From an uncultured Chthoniobacterales bacterium (GTDB lineage Bacteria > Verrucomicrobiota > Verrucomicrobiia > Chthoniobacterales > UBA10450), in contig CATPAW010000084.1 in assembly GCA_955652255.1 (NCBI GenBank), positions 1-13,076 of the forward strand: 13,076 bases of DNA, given 5' to 3'. The notes beneath the pieces are model-generated. The model did no database searches. It was not told the origin of the DNA and worked only from the letters and a program-made list of their open reading frames with translations. The stretch's first letter is position 1. Each line of letters starts with the position of its first letter. This document shows positions 6,178 through 13,076 of this stretch, piece by piece. The position numbers were made by a program, and so were the translations under genes.

Positions 6178-6187
6178 GTGGGCGAAG
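6146..6187 (+). promoter_or_regulatory. Hairpin and direct repeat over the TamB start codon
   Basis: CTTCGCCC (6146-6153) can pair with GGGCGAAG (6180-6187), placing the GTG start at 6178 in the 3' arm. A shorter competing hairpin, TCGCCC/GGGCGA (6170-6175 / 6180-6185), uses the second copy of the direct repeat TCGCCCTCGTGG. Either structure would cover the initiation site, so folding could limit translation. Alternatively the repeat is just another decayed intergenic element. Confidence 0.35.
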
Positions 6188-9100
6188 ATGGTCAGGCGGG
6201 CGCGCAGACGCGCAGACGACTTTGGCGTCGTGTGACAGTGGCGCTTGCTGCGTGCATTGCGCTTCTCCTAATTTTTCACCGGCCACTTTTGCTGGGTCTT
6301 GGTCGGCAGGTCGCGCTGCATTATGCGGGCCGCGAGCATTTGAAGATTGATTTTCGTCTCGAGGGAAATGTCTTCACGAACCTGACGGTCAGGAATCTGC
6401 ACGCCGTTCCGACCGGGCCGAGCGATGTCGAATCGATCGATGTCGATCTTGCGCGCGCCGATTACGGTTTGTTCGCGCCGTTGCGACATGGACTCACTTC
6501 AATTAAGAACCTGGATGTGCGTTCGGCGCGCATTGTCTTGAATCCGGCCATGGCGTCGCTTAGACCGCGCCCGCCGGATCCGAAAAAGAAAATCACGTTG
6601 CCCGATGTCTTTCCTGAACGAGTGCATTTAGTCGATGCAACTGTCATCGTACGAAATCGTCCGCATGATTTCGTGGTGGAACATGTCGATCTTGACTTGA
6701 ATCCGCGGAATCCCGGGCAATTAAAGATCGACAAGTTACAGCTGGTCGGTGGCCAGATGTGGTTGAAAGTCGCCGCGCAGACAAGCTACGCGAACAGAAT
6801 CCTGATCTTGCGCGAAGTGGCCCTCTCGAATGACGAGCGTGTTCGCGAGCTGCGCGTTGATGCATCGCGCATCGGCGAAAGGAAGCTCGCTATTAATTTG
6901 GATTACTCCATCGGAGCCGGAAAGCTTTCCGGTTCTTTCGCGCTGAATGAAGCGCAATCATCCCTCAATACCGATCTCCATTTGCACGCCGAGAACGTTC
7001 CCGCCGGTGTCATCAATAAATATGCGGCGCTTCCGGAAGACTTCATTCGCGGGCAAATAGAAAAGTTGGATGTCGATCTTAGTGGTTTGATCAGCGCACC
7101 GCGCACCTGGCAGGGAAAACTGATTGCGCAAATCAGCAATTTTCAGCAGCAAGGAATCGCGTTCGACCGCGGTATCTTTCAGATTTCCGCGGGAAACGGC
7201 ACGGCGGTTCTGCAAACGGGCGACGTCATCCAGGGCGAGAACCAGTTTCATCTTAAGGGCTCGGGTGAATTGCCGCGCAACATAAAGGAATTCGGTCATA
7301 GCCCGGCGACGCTGGAGGTTGCGTTGAGCGCGCCGGATTTACAAAAGGCGACCGCCGGAATACCGCACAAGTTGAGCGGTGCGGCGCAGCTCAACGGCAA
7401 GATCGACATCAAAGACGGAAAGTTAAATGGAGAGTTTGCAGTCGCCGCAACTTCACTTGGATTTGAAGACGGCGCGGTCGAAAAACTCAACGCCACTGTC
7501 AAAGCGTCGAAGGTGATACCGCCAAATGAAGCCGACACGGCTGCCGCGACAGCTGCGAAGAAACCGTGGTATGCCGACTTGAAGTCGGAAACGACGTTGA
7601 ACATTTCCAATCTGAAGCTGCGCGATTACGAGGCGGATGCAGTCGAAGGATCTTTGCGCAGCACAGATGATCTGGTCACGTTTGAGCATTTGCTCGTTAG
7701 GAGAAAACAAAATCAATTCGCGGTGCGCGGCGAGTACCGGTTGCCAAAAGATTTGCGCGAGGCGCTGATGCAACCGGCAAAGATCGACATGTCGCTCAAC
7801 GCCATCGAGCTGGGGGATTATTGGAAACCGGATTCGCCGAATCGGATCACGGGTCCACTGCAAATTAACGGGCAGGTCGAATGGAATAATGGAGTGGGGA
7901 ATGGAGAGGTGTCGATCTACGGCTCGAACCTTCGAGTGCGCGGTTTGGTTTTCCGACAACTGAGCGCGCAATATTCCATCGTAAACAGCACGGTTTACCT
8001 GGACGATTTCACCGCGAGTCTGAACGAACGCGACTACGTCAGCGCAAACGCGATTGTCGATCTTCGCCCGCCGTATCGCTACAGCGGAAAGATTTCCGCG
8101 AACATTGCCGATCTCGCCGCGCTCAAGCCGCTGTTGCGCTCGTCCGGGAATCAAAACGAGCTGGCCGGCTCGCTCGTGATCGACTGGGAGGGAAGCGGCG
8201 ACGCGGCGAAATTCAAGAACTCGGGAAAACTGAAGTTTACTCTCGAGAAAGGTCGCTACGGCGATTTGCAATCTCTTCAAGCCAACGTGGACGCCACCTA
8301 TACGCCGAATGGTCTCGACATCCCGATTATTTTTTTCAGCAGTAACAAAATGGATTTCCAGGCGATCATGCAGGCCAAAGGTGCAACGCTCGAGATCACA
8401 AAGATCCAACTCGACCAGGGGCAAGCCAAATATGCATCGGGTTATGTCTCCGTTCCTTTTGTCTGGAAAAATCTTGGAACGAATGCGCCAGTCTCGCTGG
8501 CGAACGGAAAAGTCGCAATCACGTTCCAATCGGAGAACCTCGACCTGAAAAAACTGTTCGAAGACATCGGCATGAAACCGGCGGCCTCAGGTTTGGTAAA
8601 TGTGAAGTTGGACGCGCAGGGCACGCTGGCGAAACTGGATGCCCGATTTGATTTACAGATGCGCGACCTGCGCAGTCCAAGCGTTCCGAACCTTGAGCCT
8701 GCACGTTTTGATCTGAGCGCGACGGCACAGAACAATCAGCTCAATATCACGGGAAAATTACAGCAGGCGAAAATTCAGCCGCTGGAACTGACGGCAAAGT
8801 TGCCATTCGACGCGGCGAAGATCGCGCGCGCGGGAAATCTGCCGGATGACACACCGGTCACGGCGAAAGTGCGGCTGCCGCGCAGTTCGGTGAATTTTAT
8901 CCGGCAGTTTGCGCCGGTGCTTCACCAAATCGACGGCGATGTTGCGCTCGATGTCGATGTTAGGGGAACGCTAGGCGATCCAATCCTCAGCGGCTCGGGT
9001 GATATGACGATCAACGTTGCGCGTTCTGACAATACCACCGTGCCGGCGCTGACAAATTTTAAGGCGCGACTGAATTTCGAACGCGACGCGCTAACCTTAC

Positions 9101-10080
9101 AACAATTCGGGGGCGAGCTTTCTGGTGGGAAATTTACGGTCACCGGCGGAGTGAAGTTTCCGAAATTGACGCAGCCAGTTGTCGATCTTGCGTTGAAAGC
9201 GAATAGCGCGCTGATTGCGCGGAATGACACGATCACGGCGCGTGTGGATGCGGACGTCAAAGTGACCGGACCAATCGGGAGCGCGAATGTGACAGGCACG
9301 GTGGCAATGACCAACAGTCAATTTTTGAAAAACCTCGATCTAATTCCGATCGGATTACCCGGCAGGCCTGCACCGCAGCCGCCATCGGCGCGGCCGGATT
9401 TTTCCATCCCACAACCACCGTTCCGCGATTGGAAATTCGACGTGGCGATTAAAACAAAGGACCCGGTCCTCATTCGCGGCAGTCTCGCCAATGGCGGCGC
9501 GGTGAGCGATCTGCATTTAACCGGCACCGGTTTGCGGCCGGCCTTGCAGGGCACGGTGCGGCTGGAGAATGTCGAAGCAACGCTTCCGTTCAGCCGTCTC
9601 GAAGTTTCCTCCGGCTTTGTTTATTTTGACCCGAGCGATTCGTTTAATCCGAAACTCGATCTGCATGGCACTTCCGTGATTCATGATCACACCATTCGTG
9701 TTTATGTTTACGGAACGTCGCTTGCGCCGGAGGCTATTTTCACGAGTGAACCGCCCTTGCCTCAAGAGGAAATCATTTCCCTGCTCGCAACCGGCGCAAC
9801 GCGGGAGGAGCTGACGGGAAGCAACAATGTGCTCGCTGGACGCGCCGCCACGTTGCTTGTGCAGCAACTCTATCGCAAAATTTTCAAGAAAGGCCAGCCG
9901 ACCCAGAGCAATTCCGTTTTCGATCGCATGGACCTTGACGTTGGTACTGTCGACCCTCGGACTGGACAGCAACAGGCCACCGCGCGCCTAAAGATCAACG
10001 ACCAATTTGTGTTCGTTGGGGACGTCGGTGTCGGCGGCGATTATCGCGGGATGCTAAAATACCTGATTCGATTTCGCTGA
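6178..10080 (+). CDS. tamB: TamB-like AsmA/DUF490 family envelope-spanning protein
   Basis: A very long periplasmic protein anchored in the inner membrane. TamB and its relatives form a hydrophobic beta-groove that bridges to the outer membrane and is linked to barrel assembly and phospholipid transport. The 1300-residue protein has an Arg-rich start, one membrane anchor at about 19-41, a long series of amphipathic beta-strand repeats rich in Asp-Leu, Gly and Asn, and the conserved TamB C-terminal domain at about 1110-1300. That domain includes DLHLTGTG, LENVEATLPFSRLEV and PEAIFTSEPPLPQEEIISLL. A Pro-rich linker (about 1057-1080) precedes it. E. coli TamB has about 1259 residues, so the length fits. 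GTG 6178 is the only start between the upstream TAG (6163) and the anchor, but GTG 6232 cannot be excluded. The stop overlaps the tamA-like start (TGATG). Confidence 0.88.
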   Translation: MGEDGQAGAQTRRRLWRRVTVALAACIALLLIFHRPLLLGLGRQVALHYAGREHLKIDFRLEGNVFTNLTVRNLHAVPTGPSDVESIDVDLARADYGLFAPLRHGLTSIKNLDVRSARIVLNPAMASLRPRPPDPKKKITLPDVFPERVHLVDATVIVRNRPHDFVVEHVDLDLNPRNPGQLKIDKLQLVGGQMWLKVAAQTSYANRILILREVALSNDERVRELRVDASRIGERKLAINLDYSIGAGKLSGSFALNEAQSSLNTDLHLHAENVPAGVINKYAALPEDFIRGQIEKLDVDLSGLISAPRTWQGKLIAQISNFQQQGIAFDRGIFQISAGNGTAVLQTGDVIQGENQFHLKGSGELPRNIKEFGHSPATLEVALSAPDLQKATAGIPHKLSGAAQLNGKIDIKDGKLNGEFAVAATSLGFEDGAVEKLNATVKASKVIPPNEADTAAATAAKKPWYADLKSETTLNISNLKLRDYEADAVEGSLRSTDDLVTFEHLLVRRKQNQFAVRGEYRLPKDLREALMQPAKIDMSLNAIELGDYWKPDSPNRITGPLQINGQVEWNNGVGNGEVSIYGSNLRVRGLVFRQLSAQYSIVNSTVYLDDFTASLNERDYVSANAIVDLRPPYRYSGKISANIADLAALKPLLRSSGNQNELAGSLVIDWEGSGDAAKFKNSGKLKFTLEKGRYGDLQSLQANVDATYTPNGLDIPIIFFSSNKMDFQAIMQAKGATLEITKIQLDQGQAKYASGYVSVPFVWKNLGTNAPVSLANGKVAITFQSENLDLKKLFEDIGMKPAASGLVNVKLDAQGTLAKLDARFDLQMRDLRSPSVPNLEPARFDLSATAQNNQLNITGKLQQAKIQPLELTAKLPFDAAKIARAGNLPDDTPVTAKVRLPRSSVNFIRQFAPVLHQIDGDVALDVDVRGTLGDPILSGSGDMTINVARSDNTTVPALTNFKARLNFERDALTLQQFGGELSGGKFTVTGGVKFPKLTQPVVDLALKANSALIARNDTITARVDADVKVTGPIGSANVTGTVAMTNSQFLKNLDLIPIGLPGRPAPQPPSARPDFSIPQPPFRDWKFDVAIKTKDPVLIRGSLANGGAVSDLHLTGTGLRPALQGTVRLENVEATLPFSRLEVSSGFVYFDPSDSFNPKLDLHGTSVIHDHTIRVYVYGTSLAPEAIFTSEPPLPQEEIISLLATGATREELTGSNNVLAGRAATLLVQQLYRKIFKKGQPTQSNSVFDRMDLDVGTVDPRTGQQQATARLKINDQFVFVGDVGVGGDYRGMLKYLIRFR

Positions 10081-12248
10081 TGCGTTTTGCTTTTTTCCCT
10101 CTCTTCCTGTGCAGCCTTTCCTTCGTGTCTGAGCTCGCCGCCCAAACCGCGGTCACGCGACCGGAAGAAAAACAAAAGGAGCAGCACGCGGTCGCAAAAC
10201 AGCAGGAGAAGCGCGCGCAACACACCAGCACGATTGAGTTCCGCGGAGAACAAGCTTTCAGCGAAAAGGAATTGCGATCGCAATTGAAAGAGCAGATCAC
10301 AACGATTGACGATTACGGTTTAACCGCAGCGCGCGGGGACGATCTTGCTTTCTTCCTCGAGGTCTTTTACCGCAAACATGGCTACACAAAAGTGAACGTG
10401 CGTTACGCGATCGAGTCTGGCGATCGGTTGCGGCTCGAGATCAACGAAGGCCCGTTAATGACGCTGGGCACGGTCGTCTTCGAGGGCAACGCCGCCGAGC
10501 CAACGCAAAAGCTGTTCGATTTTGCGGTCGGGCCGACGCGCGAGCGCTATTCGAAATTGCAAAAAAATCTGCCATTTGTCGCGGCCGATATCGAGGAAGG
10601 CGCCGATCTAGTGCATCGGCTTTATATCGCGGAAGGTTTTCTCGACGCCGTTGTCGAACCTCCGCGTTACACCTACCACGATGAGACGAACCAGGTGGAC
10701 GCAATCATCGCGATCCACGAGGGCCAGCAATATTTTTTTGGCAATGTCTCATTTAGCGGGCAAACAATTTACGACGCGGAAACGTTGCGCGGACAGATGC
10801 TCGATCTCCTCGGGAAACCTTACACCAATGCGCGCGTCGCTGACATTCCGCGGCGTCTCCAGACTTACTTCAAAACGCGCGGTTACTATGATGTGAAAGT
10901 CGAAACGACCGGCGCGCCGGAGGAGGCCGTCGATGGTCGCGTGCCGGTGGAGATCGCGGTCTTGCCTGGACCGCTTTACCGCTTTGATGGCGTGACGGTG
11001 AGTGGTCTCCAACGGTTGCGGCCGAGTTTCGTCACGAAACGGTTCGGCAAACTTACCGGCCAGACCTACAGCCCGGATGTGCTTGATGAAAGATTCCGCA
11101 CGCTCATGCGTACCGGTCTTTTTAGTCTTTTGCAAATCAAACCGGTGCCGGTGGAGGGGAACTTGTTGCGGCTCGACATTTCCGCGGAAGAAGCCAAGAG
11201 CAAGGAGTTCGGTATTTCAATCGGCTATGGCACTTTCGAAGGCGGGATTTTCGGGGTGCAATATCGCGACCGCGATCTGTTCGGCTACGGACGCCCGGTT
11301 ACCATCTCCGCGGAAATTTCGCAGCGCGGCTACAAAGGCGAAATTCTCTACGAAGACCCCTTTCTTTTCGATACCGATCTCAGCTTCACGAACCGCCTGT
11401 TTGCGCTCACCTTCGATTATGATGGTTATTCTAAATTCGAGCTTGGTGACCGGGTCGAACTGACCCGCAAGTTCACAAAGCAATATGAAGCCGGGCTGAT
11501 TTTCGCCGCCCGTCATGTCGAGGTAACCAGCGCCTCCATCAATCAGCGATTTTTGGGTGACACCTCCTACATTGTGAACTCGCTTGGTTTTACGCAGACA
11601 CTCGATCTGCGCGAAAGCCCGTTCGTGTCGCCGCGCGGTTTTGTCTTCAACACCACTTTTGATCTGGCCTCGAACGCATTTGGGAGTGAGATCGAGCTGG
11701 CCCGCGGCACGGCGCGGGTCGCCTATTTCCTCTCATTCGCACCGAAGACATTGACGCCTGGCGTTACGGAAGATCAAACGGTCCCGCCATTGCAGCATTG
11801 GTTTCAACAATCGTTGCTCGCTTTCGGTGCACGCGCCGGCCTCGTCCACTCGCTCAATAACTCCGGCCCGGATGAAGCGACGACTCTGCCGATCGACGAA
11901 CGTTTCTTCAATGGCGGCGCGACCACCGTGCGCAGTTACGGCGAGCGCGATCTCGGTCCGCACGATCCGAAAGGCAATCCGATCGGCGGCGAGTTTTTCA
12001 CTGTCTTCAATCTTGAGTACACCTTTCCGATCTATGGCGAATTACAGGGGGCGGTATTTTTCGATGCCGGAAATCTCTTGCCCACCTCCGAAGAACCGGG
12101 AGTTGACGATATGCATTACGCGATCGGCGCCGGCTTGCGTTACAAACTGCCGATCGGCCCGATTCGGCTCGATTACGGAGTTAATCCCGACCGGCAACCG
12201 GGCGAAGACATCGGCGCATTCCATTTCAGTTTTGGTTTTGCCTTTTAA
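10080..12248 (+). CDS. tamA: TamA/BamA-like Omp85 outer-membrane barrel with POTRA domains
   Basis: An outer-membrane Omp85 protein, likely partner of the TamB-like protein encoded just upstream. The 722 residues start with a signal peptide (cleavage probably near SELAA, 17-21) and a Lys/Glu/Gln-rich linker to about 48. About four POTRA-like repeats follow (roughly 49-127, 128-217, 218-300, 301-372), with repeat boundaries at GTVVFEGN, FGNVSFSG and FDGVTVSG. The barrel occupies about 376-722. It carries GVQYRDRDLFGYGR, the DPFLF strand, the lid-loop motif VRSY (617-620, against VRGF/Y in most Omp85 proteins) and a C-terminal aromatic residue (GFAF). BamA usually has five POTRA domains and TamA three, so the assignment between them rests mainly on the linked tamB. 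The start ATG overlaps the tamB stop by one base, implying coupled translation. Confidence 0.87.
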   Translation: MRFAFFPLFLCSLSFVSELAAQTAVTRPEEKQKEQHAVAKQQEKRAQHTSTIEFRGEQAFSEKELRSQLKEQITTIDDYGLTAARGDDLAFFLEVFYRKHGYTKVNVRYAIESGDRLRLEINEGPLMTLGTVVFEGNAAEPTQKLFDFAVGPTRERYSKLQKNLPFVAADIEEGADLVHRLYIAEGFLDAVVEPPRYTYHDETNQVDAIIAIHEGQQYFFGNVSFSGQTIYDAETLRGQMLDLLGKPYTNARVADIPRRLQTYFKTRGYYDVKVETTGAPEEAVDGRVPVEIAVLPGPLYRFDGVTVSGLQRLRPSFVTKRFGKLTGQTYSPDVLDERFRTLMRTGLFSLLQIKPVPVEGNLLRLDISAEEAKSKEFGISIGYGTFEGGIFGVQYRDRDLFGYGRPVTISAEISQRGYKGEILYEDPFLFDTDLSFTNRLFALTFDYDGYSKFELGDRVELTRKFTKQYEAGLIFAARHVEVTSASINQRFLGDTSYIVNSLGFTQTLDLRESPFVSPRGFVFNTTFDLASNAFGSEIELARGTARVAYFLSFAPKTLTPGVTEDQTVPPLQHWFQQSLLAFGARAGLVHSLNNSGPDEATTLPIDERFFNGGATTVRSYGERDLGPHDPKGNPIGGEFFTVFNLEYTFPIYGELQGAVFFDAGNLLPTSEEPGVDDMHYAIGAGLRYKLPIGPIRLDYGVNPDRQPGEDIGAFHFSFGFAF

Positions 12249-12251
12249 TTA

Positions 12252-12326
12252 CAGGCAGGGACGTTTCTCTCCCGCGAAAGCGGGATCCGACGAATCTTTC
12301 CCGCGTCGGAGAGCCATCCCTACCTG
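12252..12326. repeat. Two-hairpin dispersed repeat, variant E
   Basis: Lies in the 87-base gap between the TamA-like gene and the decarboxylase. Outer arms AGGCAGGGA (12253-12261) and TCCCTACCT (12317-12325) pair with one mismatch. Inside are a 6-bp hairpin with a GAAA tetraloop (12270-12275 / 12280-12285) and a 7-bp hairpin TCCGACG/CGTCGGA (12286-12292 / 12304-12310). The layout matches copies A and C although every stem differs in sequence. A GAAA loop and the position after a gene end favour an RNA-level role, such as 3' end stabilisation or termination. Confidence 0.7.
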
Positions 12327-12335
12327 GCCTAACGA

Positions 12336-13076
12336 ATGAAAGATCGACAATTGCATTCGCGAAATCAGCTTGGCGATGTGCCGCCGGAAGAATTCCGCAA
12401 GCAATTACACCAACTCGCAGACTGGATTGCGGATTATCGTGAAAAAATTGGCGAGCGACGGATTTCTCCGAACGTGAAACCGGGGGCAGTTCTCGCGCAG
12501 TTGGATGTCGCCCCGCCGGAAACGGCCGCGCCGCTCGAGGAAATTTTCGCCGACATCAACCGCGTCATCGTTCCGGGTGTGGCGCATTGGGCACATCCCC
12601 AGTTCATGAGCTACTTCGGCTGCACGACGACGAGTCCTGGAATTCTTGCCGAAATGATCACCGGCGCGCTCAACGTTAATGCGATGACCTGGCGCACGTC
12701 GCCGGCTGCGACCGAGCTCGAAACACTCGTACTCGATTGGCTGCGGCAATGGCTCTATCTGCCTAACGATTTCGCGGGCGTCGTTTACGACACGGCTTCG
12801 ATCTCGACAATGCACGCGTTGGCCACGGCGCGTGAAGAAGCGGCGCCGACCACGCGGAAGCTCGGATTGAGCGGACGCGATCTGCCCATCTTCCGTATTT
12901 ATGCTTCCGATCAGGCCCACAGCTCGGTTGAAAAAGGCGCAATCGCGACAGGCATTGGGGAAGAAAACGTGTGGCGTGTTCCGAGCGATTCCGAATTTCG
13001 AATGGATGTCGCCGCGTTGCGCAAAATGATTGCGCAAGATCGACAAGAGAACTTTCGGCCAATGGCGGTGGTGGGG
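12336..13076 (+). CDS. Group II PLP-dependent amino acid decarboxylase, N-terminal part (3' end outside window)
   Basis: A pyridoxal-phosphate enzyme of the aromatic-L-amino-acid/glutamate decarboxylase family. The frame stays open from ATG 12336 to the window edge, giving 247 residues. HPQFMSYFG at 87-95 and MTWRTSPAATELE at 117-129 match the family's substrate-side segments, and DQAHSSVEKG at 192-201 carries His195, which stacks on the PLP ring. The PLP-Lys lies beyond the edge. The segment usually written GGSEAN or SASEAT reads DTASISTM here (152-159), so the Glu after the Ser is Ile. This may mark a distinct subfamily. The substrate is unknown; an aromatic amino acid is the default guess. 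The first codons contain a TGTCGATCTT word on the reverse strand. A 213-residue minus-strand frame across it is an antisense shadow. Confidence 0.9.
   Translation, partial: MKDRQLHSRNQLGDVPPEEFRKQLHQLADWIADYREKIGERRISPNVKPGAVLAQLDVAPPETAAPLEEIFADINRVIVPGVAHWAHPQFMSYFGCTTTSPGILAEMITGALNVNAMTWRTSPAATELETLVLDWLRQWLYLPNDFAGVVYDTASISTMHALATAREEAAPTTRKLGLSGRDLPIFRIYASDQAHSSVEKGAIATGIGEENVWRVPSDSEFRMDVAALRKMIAQDRQENFRPMAVVG

Larger units (their letters stand above)
1243..13045. repeat. Sixteen copies of the 10-base word TGTCGATCTT, both strands
   Basis: Exact plus-strand copies start at 1243, 1949, 4258, 4348, 5145, 6441, 6684, 7071, 8055 and 9180. Reverse-complement copies (AAGATCGACA) start at 5501, 6724, 7399, 7780, 12340 and 13036. 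The base before the word is A or T in all sixteen, and G follows in most. By chance about 0.03 copies are expected in both strands of 13 kb under equal base use. Coding contexts are Val-Asp-Leu (8), Lys-Ile-Asp (4) and Asp-Arg-Gln (3), and one copy is intergenic. One-mismatch relatives lie near 3159, 3354, 5207 and 7910. None is found in the tamA-like gene. Confidence 0.85.

Noticed and set aside
7453..8529. A 358-residue open frame on the minus strand
   Set aside because: It is antisense to the conserved-style TamB-like coding sequence, rich in Arg/Cys/His as antisense frames of GC-rich genes are, and shows no recognisable domain.
12405..13046. A 213-residue open frame on the minus strand
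   Set aside because: The plus strand encodes a clear group II decarboxylase across the same bases; the minus frame shows no family motif.
1..13076. CRISPR array, tRNA, rRNA, integrase or transposase
   Set aside because: No regularly spaced direct repeats, no cloverleaf-like sequence and no mobile-element protein were found. The TGTCGATCTT copies are irregularly spaced and on both strands.

Overview
This window reads as ordinary chromosomal sequence from a GC-moderate, Gram-negative (diderm) bacterium. It encodes a YidC of the Gram-negative type and a TamB/TamA-like outer-membrane pair. Protein style, the lack of visible Shine-Dalgarno sequences and the dispersed two-hairpin intergenic repeats suggest Verrucomicrobiota (Spartobacteria/Chthoniobacter-like). 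That placement is an inference from memory and was not checked by a search.

Layout. Bases 1-1241 hold the 3' end of yidC and a jag-like KH/R3H gene, joined by an ATGA overlap. On the minus strand follow a sarcosine-oxidase-type flavoenzyme (1345-2523) and an MECR-type enoyl reductase (2595-3584). A cation diffusion facilitator (3587-4498, +) is head-to-head with the reductase; only 2 bases separate the two start codons. A minus-strand pair comes next: an anti-sigma-like membrane protein (5348-6031) and a nucleosidase/phosphorylase (4621-5322). On the plus strand a 1300-residue TamB-like protein (6178-10080) overlaps a 722-residue TamA/BamA-like barrel (10080-12248) by one base. The window ends inside a group II PLP-dependent decarboxylase (12336 to the edge), whose reading frame is still open at base 13076.

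How the genes work together. yidC/jag serve inner-membrane protein insertion and RNA binding. tamB/tamA probably form an envelope-spanning bridge and outer-membrane assembly machine. The remaining genes are single metabolic or transport functions with no obvious shared pathway.

Non-coding signals. No intergenic stretch exceeds 150 bases, and nearly every one carries a compact element built of two small hairpins. In three of them the stems differ in sequence but keep their pairing, inside imperfect terminal inverted repeats (TGYAGGGC/GCCCTACA, or AGGYAGGGA in a variant). Two minus-strand genes take their stop codon from such an element. The most striking signal is a 10-base word, TGTCGATCTT, which occurs 16 times in 13 kb on both strands. 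It appears in three different coding frames and once between genes. Density and behaviour resemble a DNA uptake sequence or another genome-wide recognition word. No tRNA, rRNA, CRISPR array or transposase was seen.
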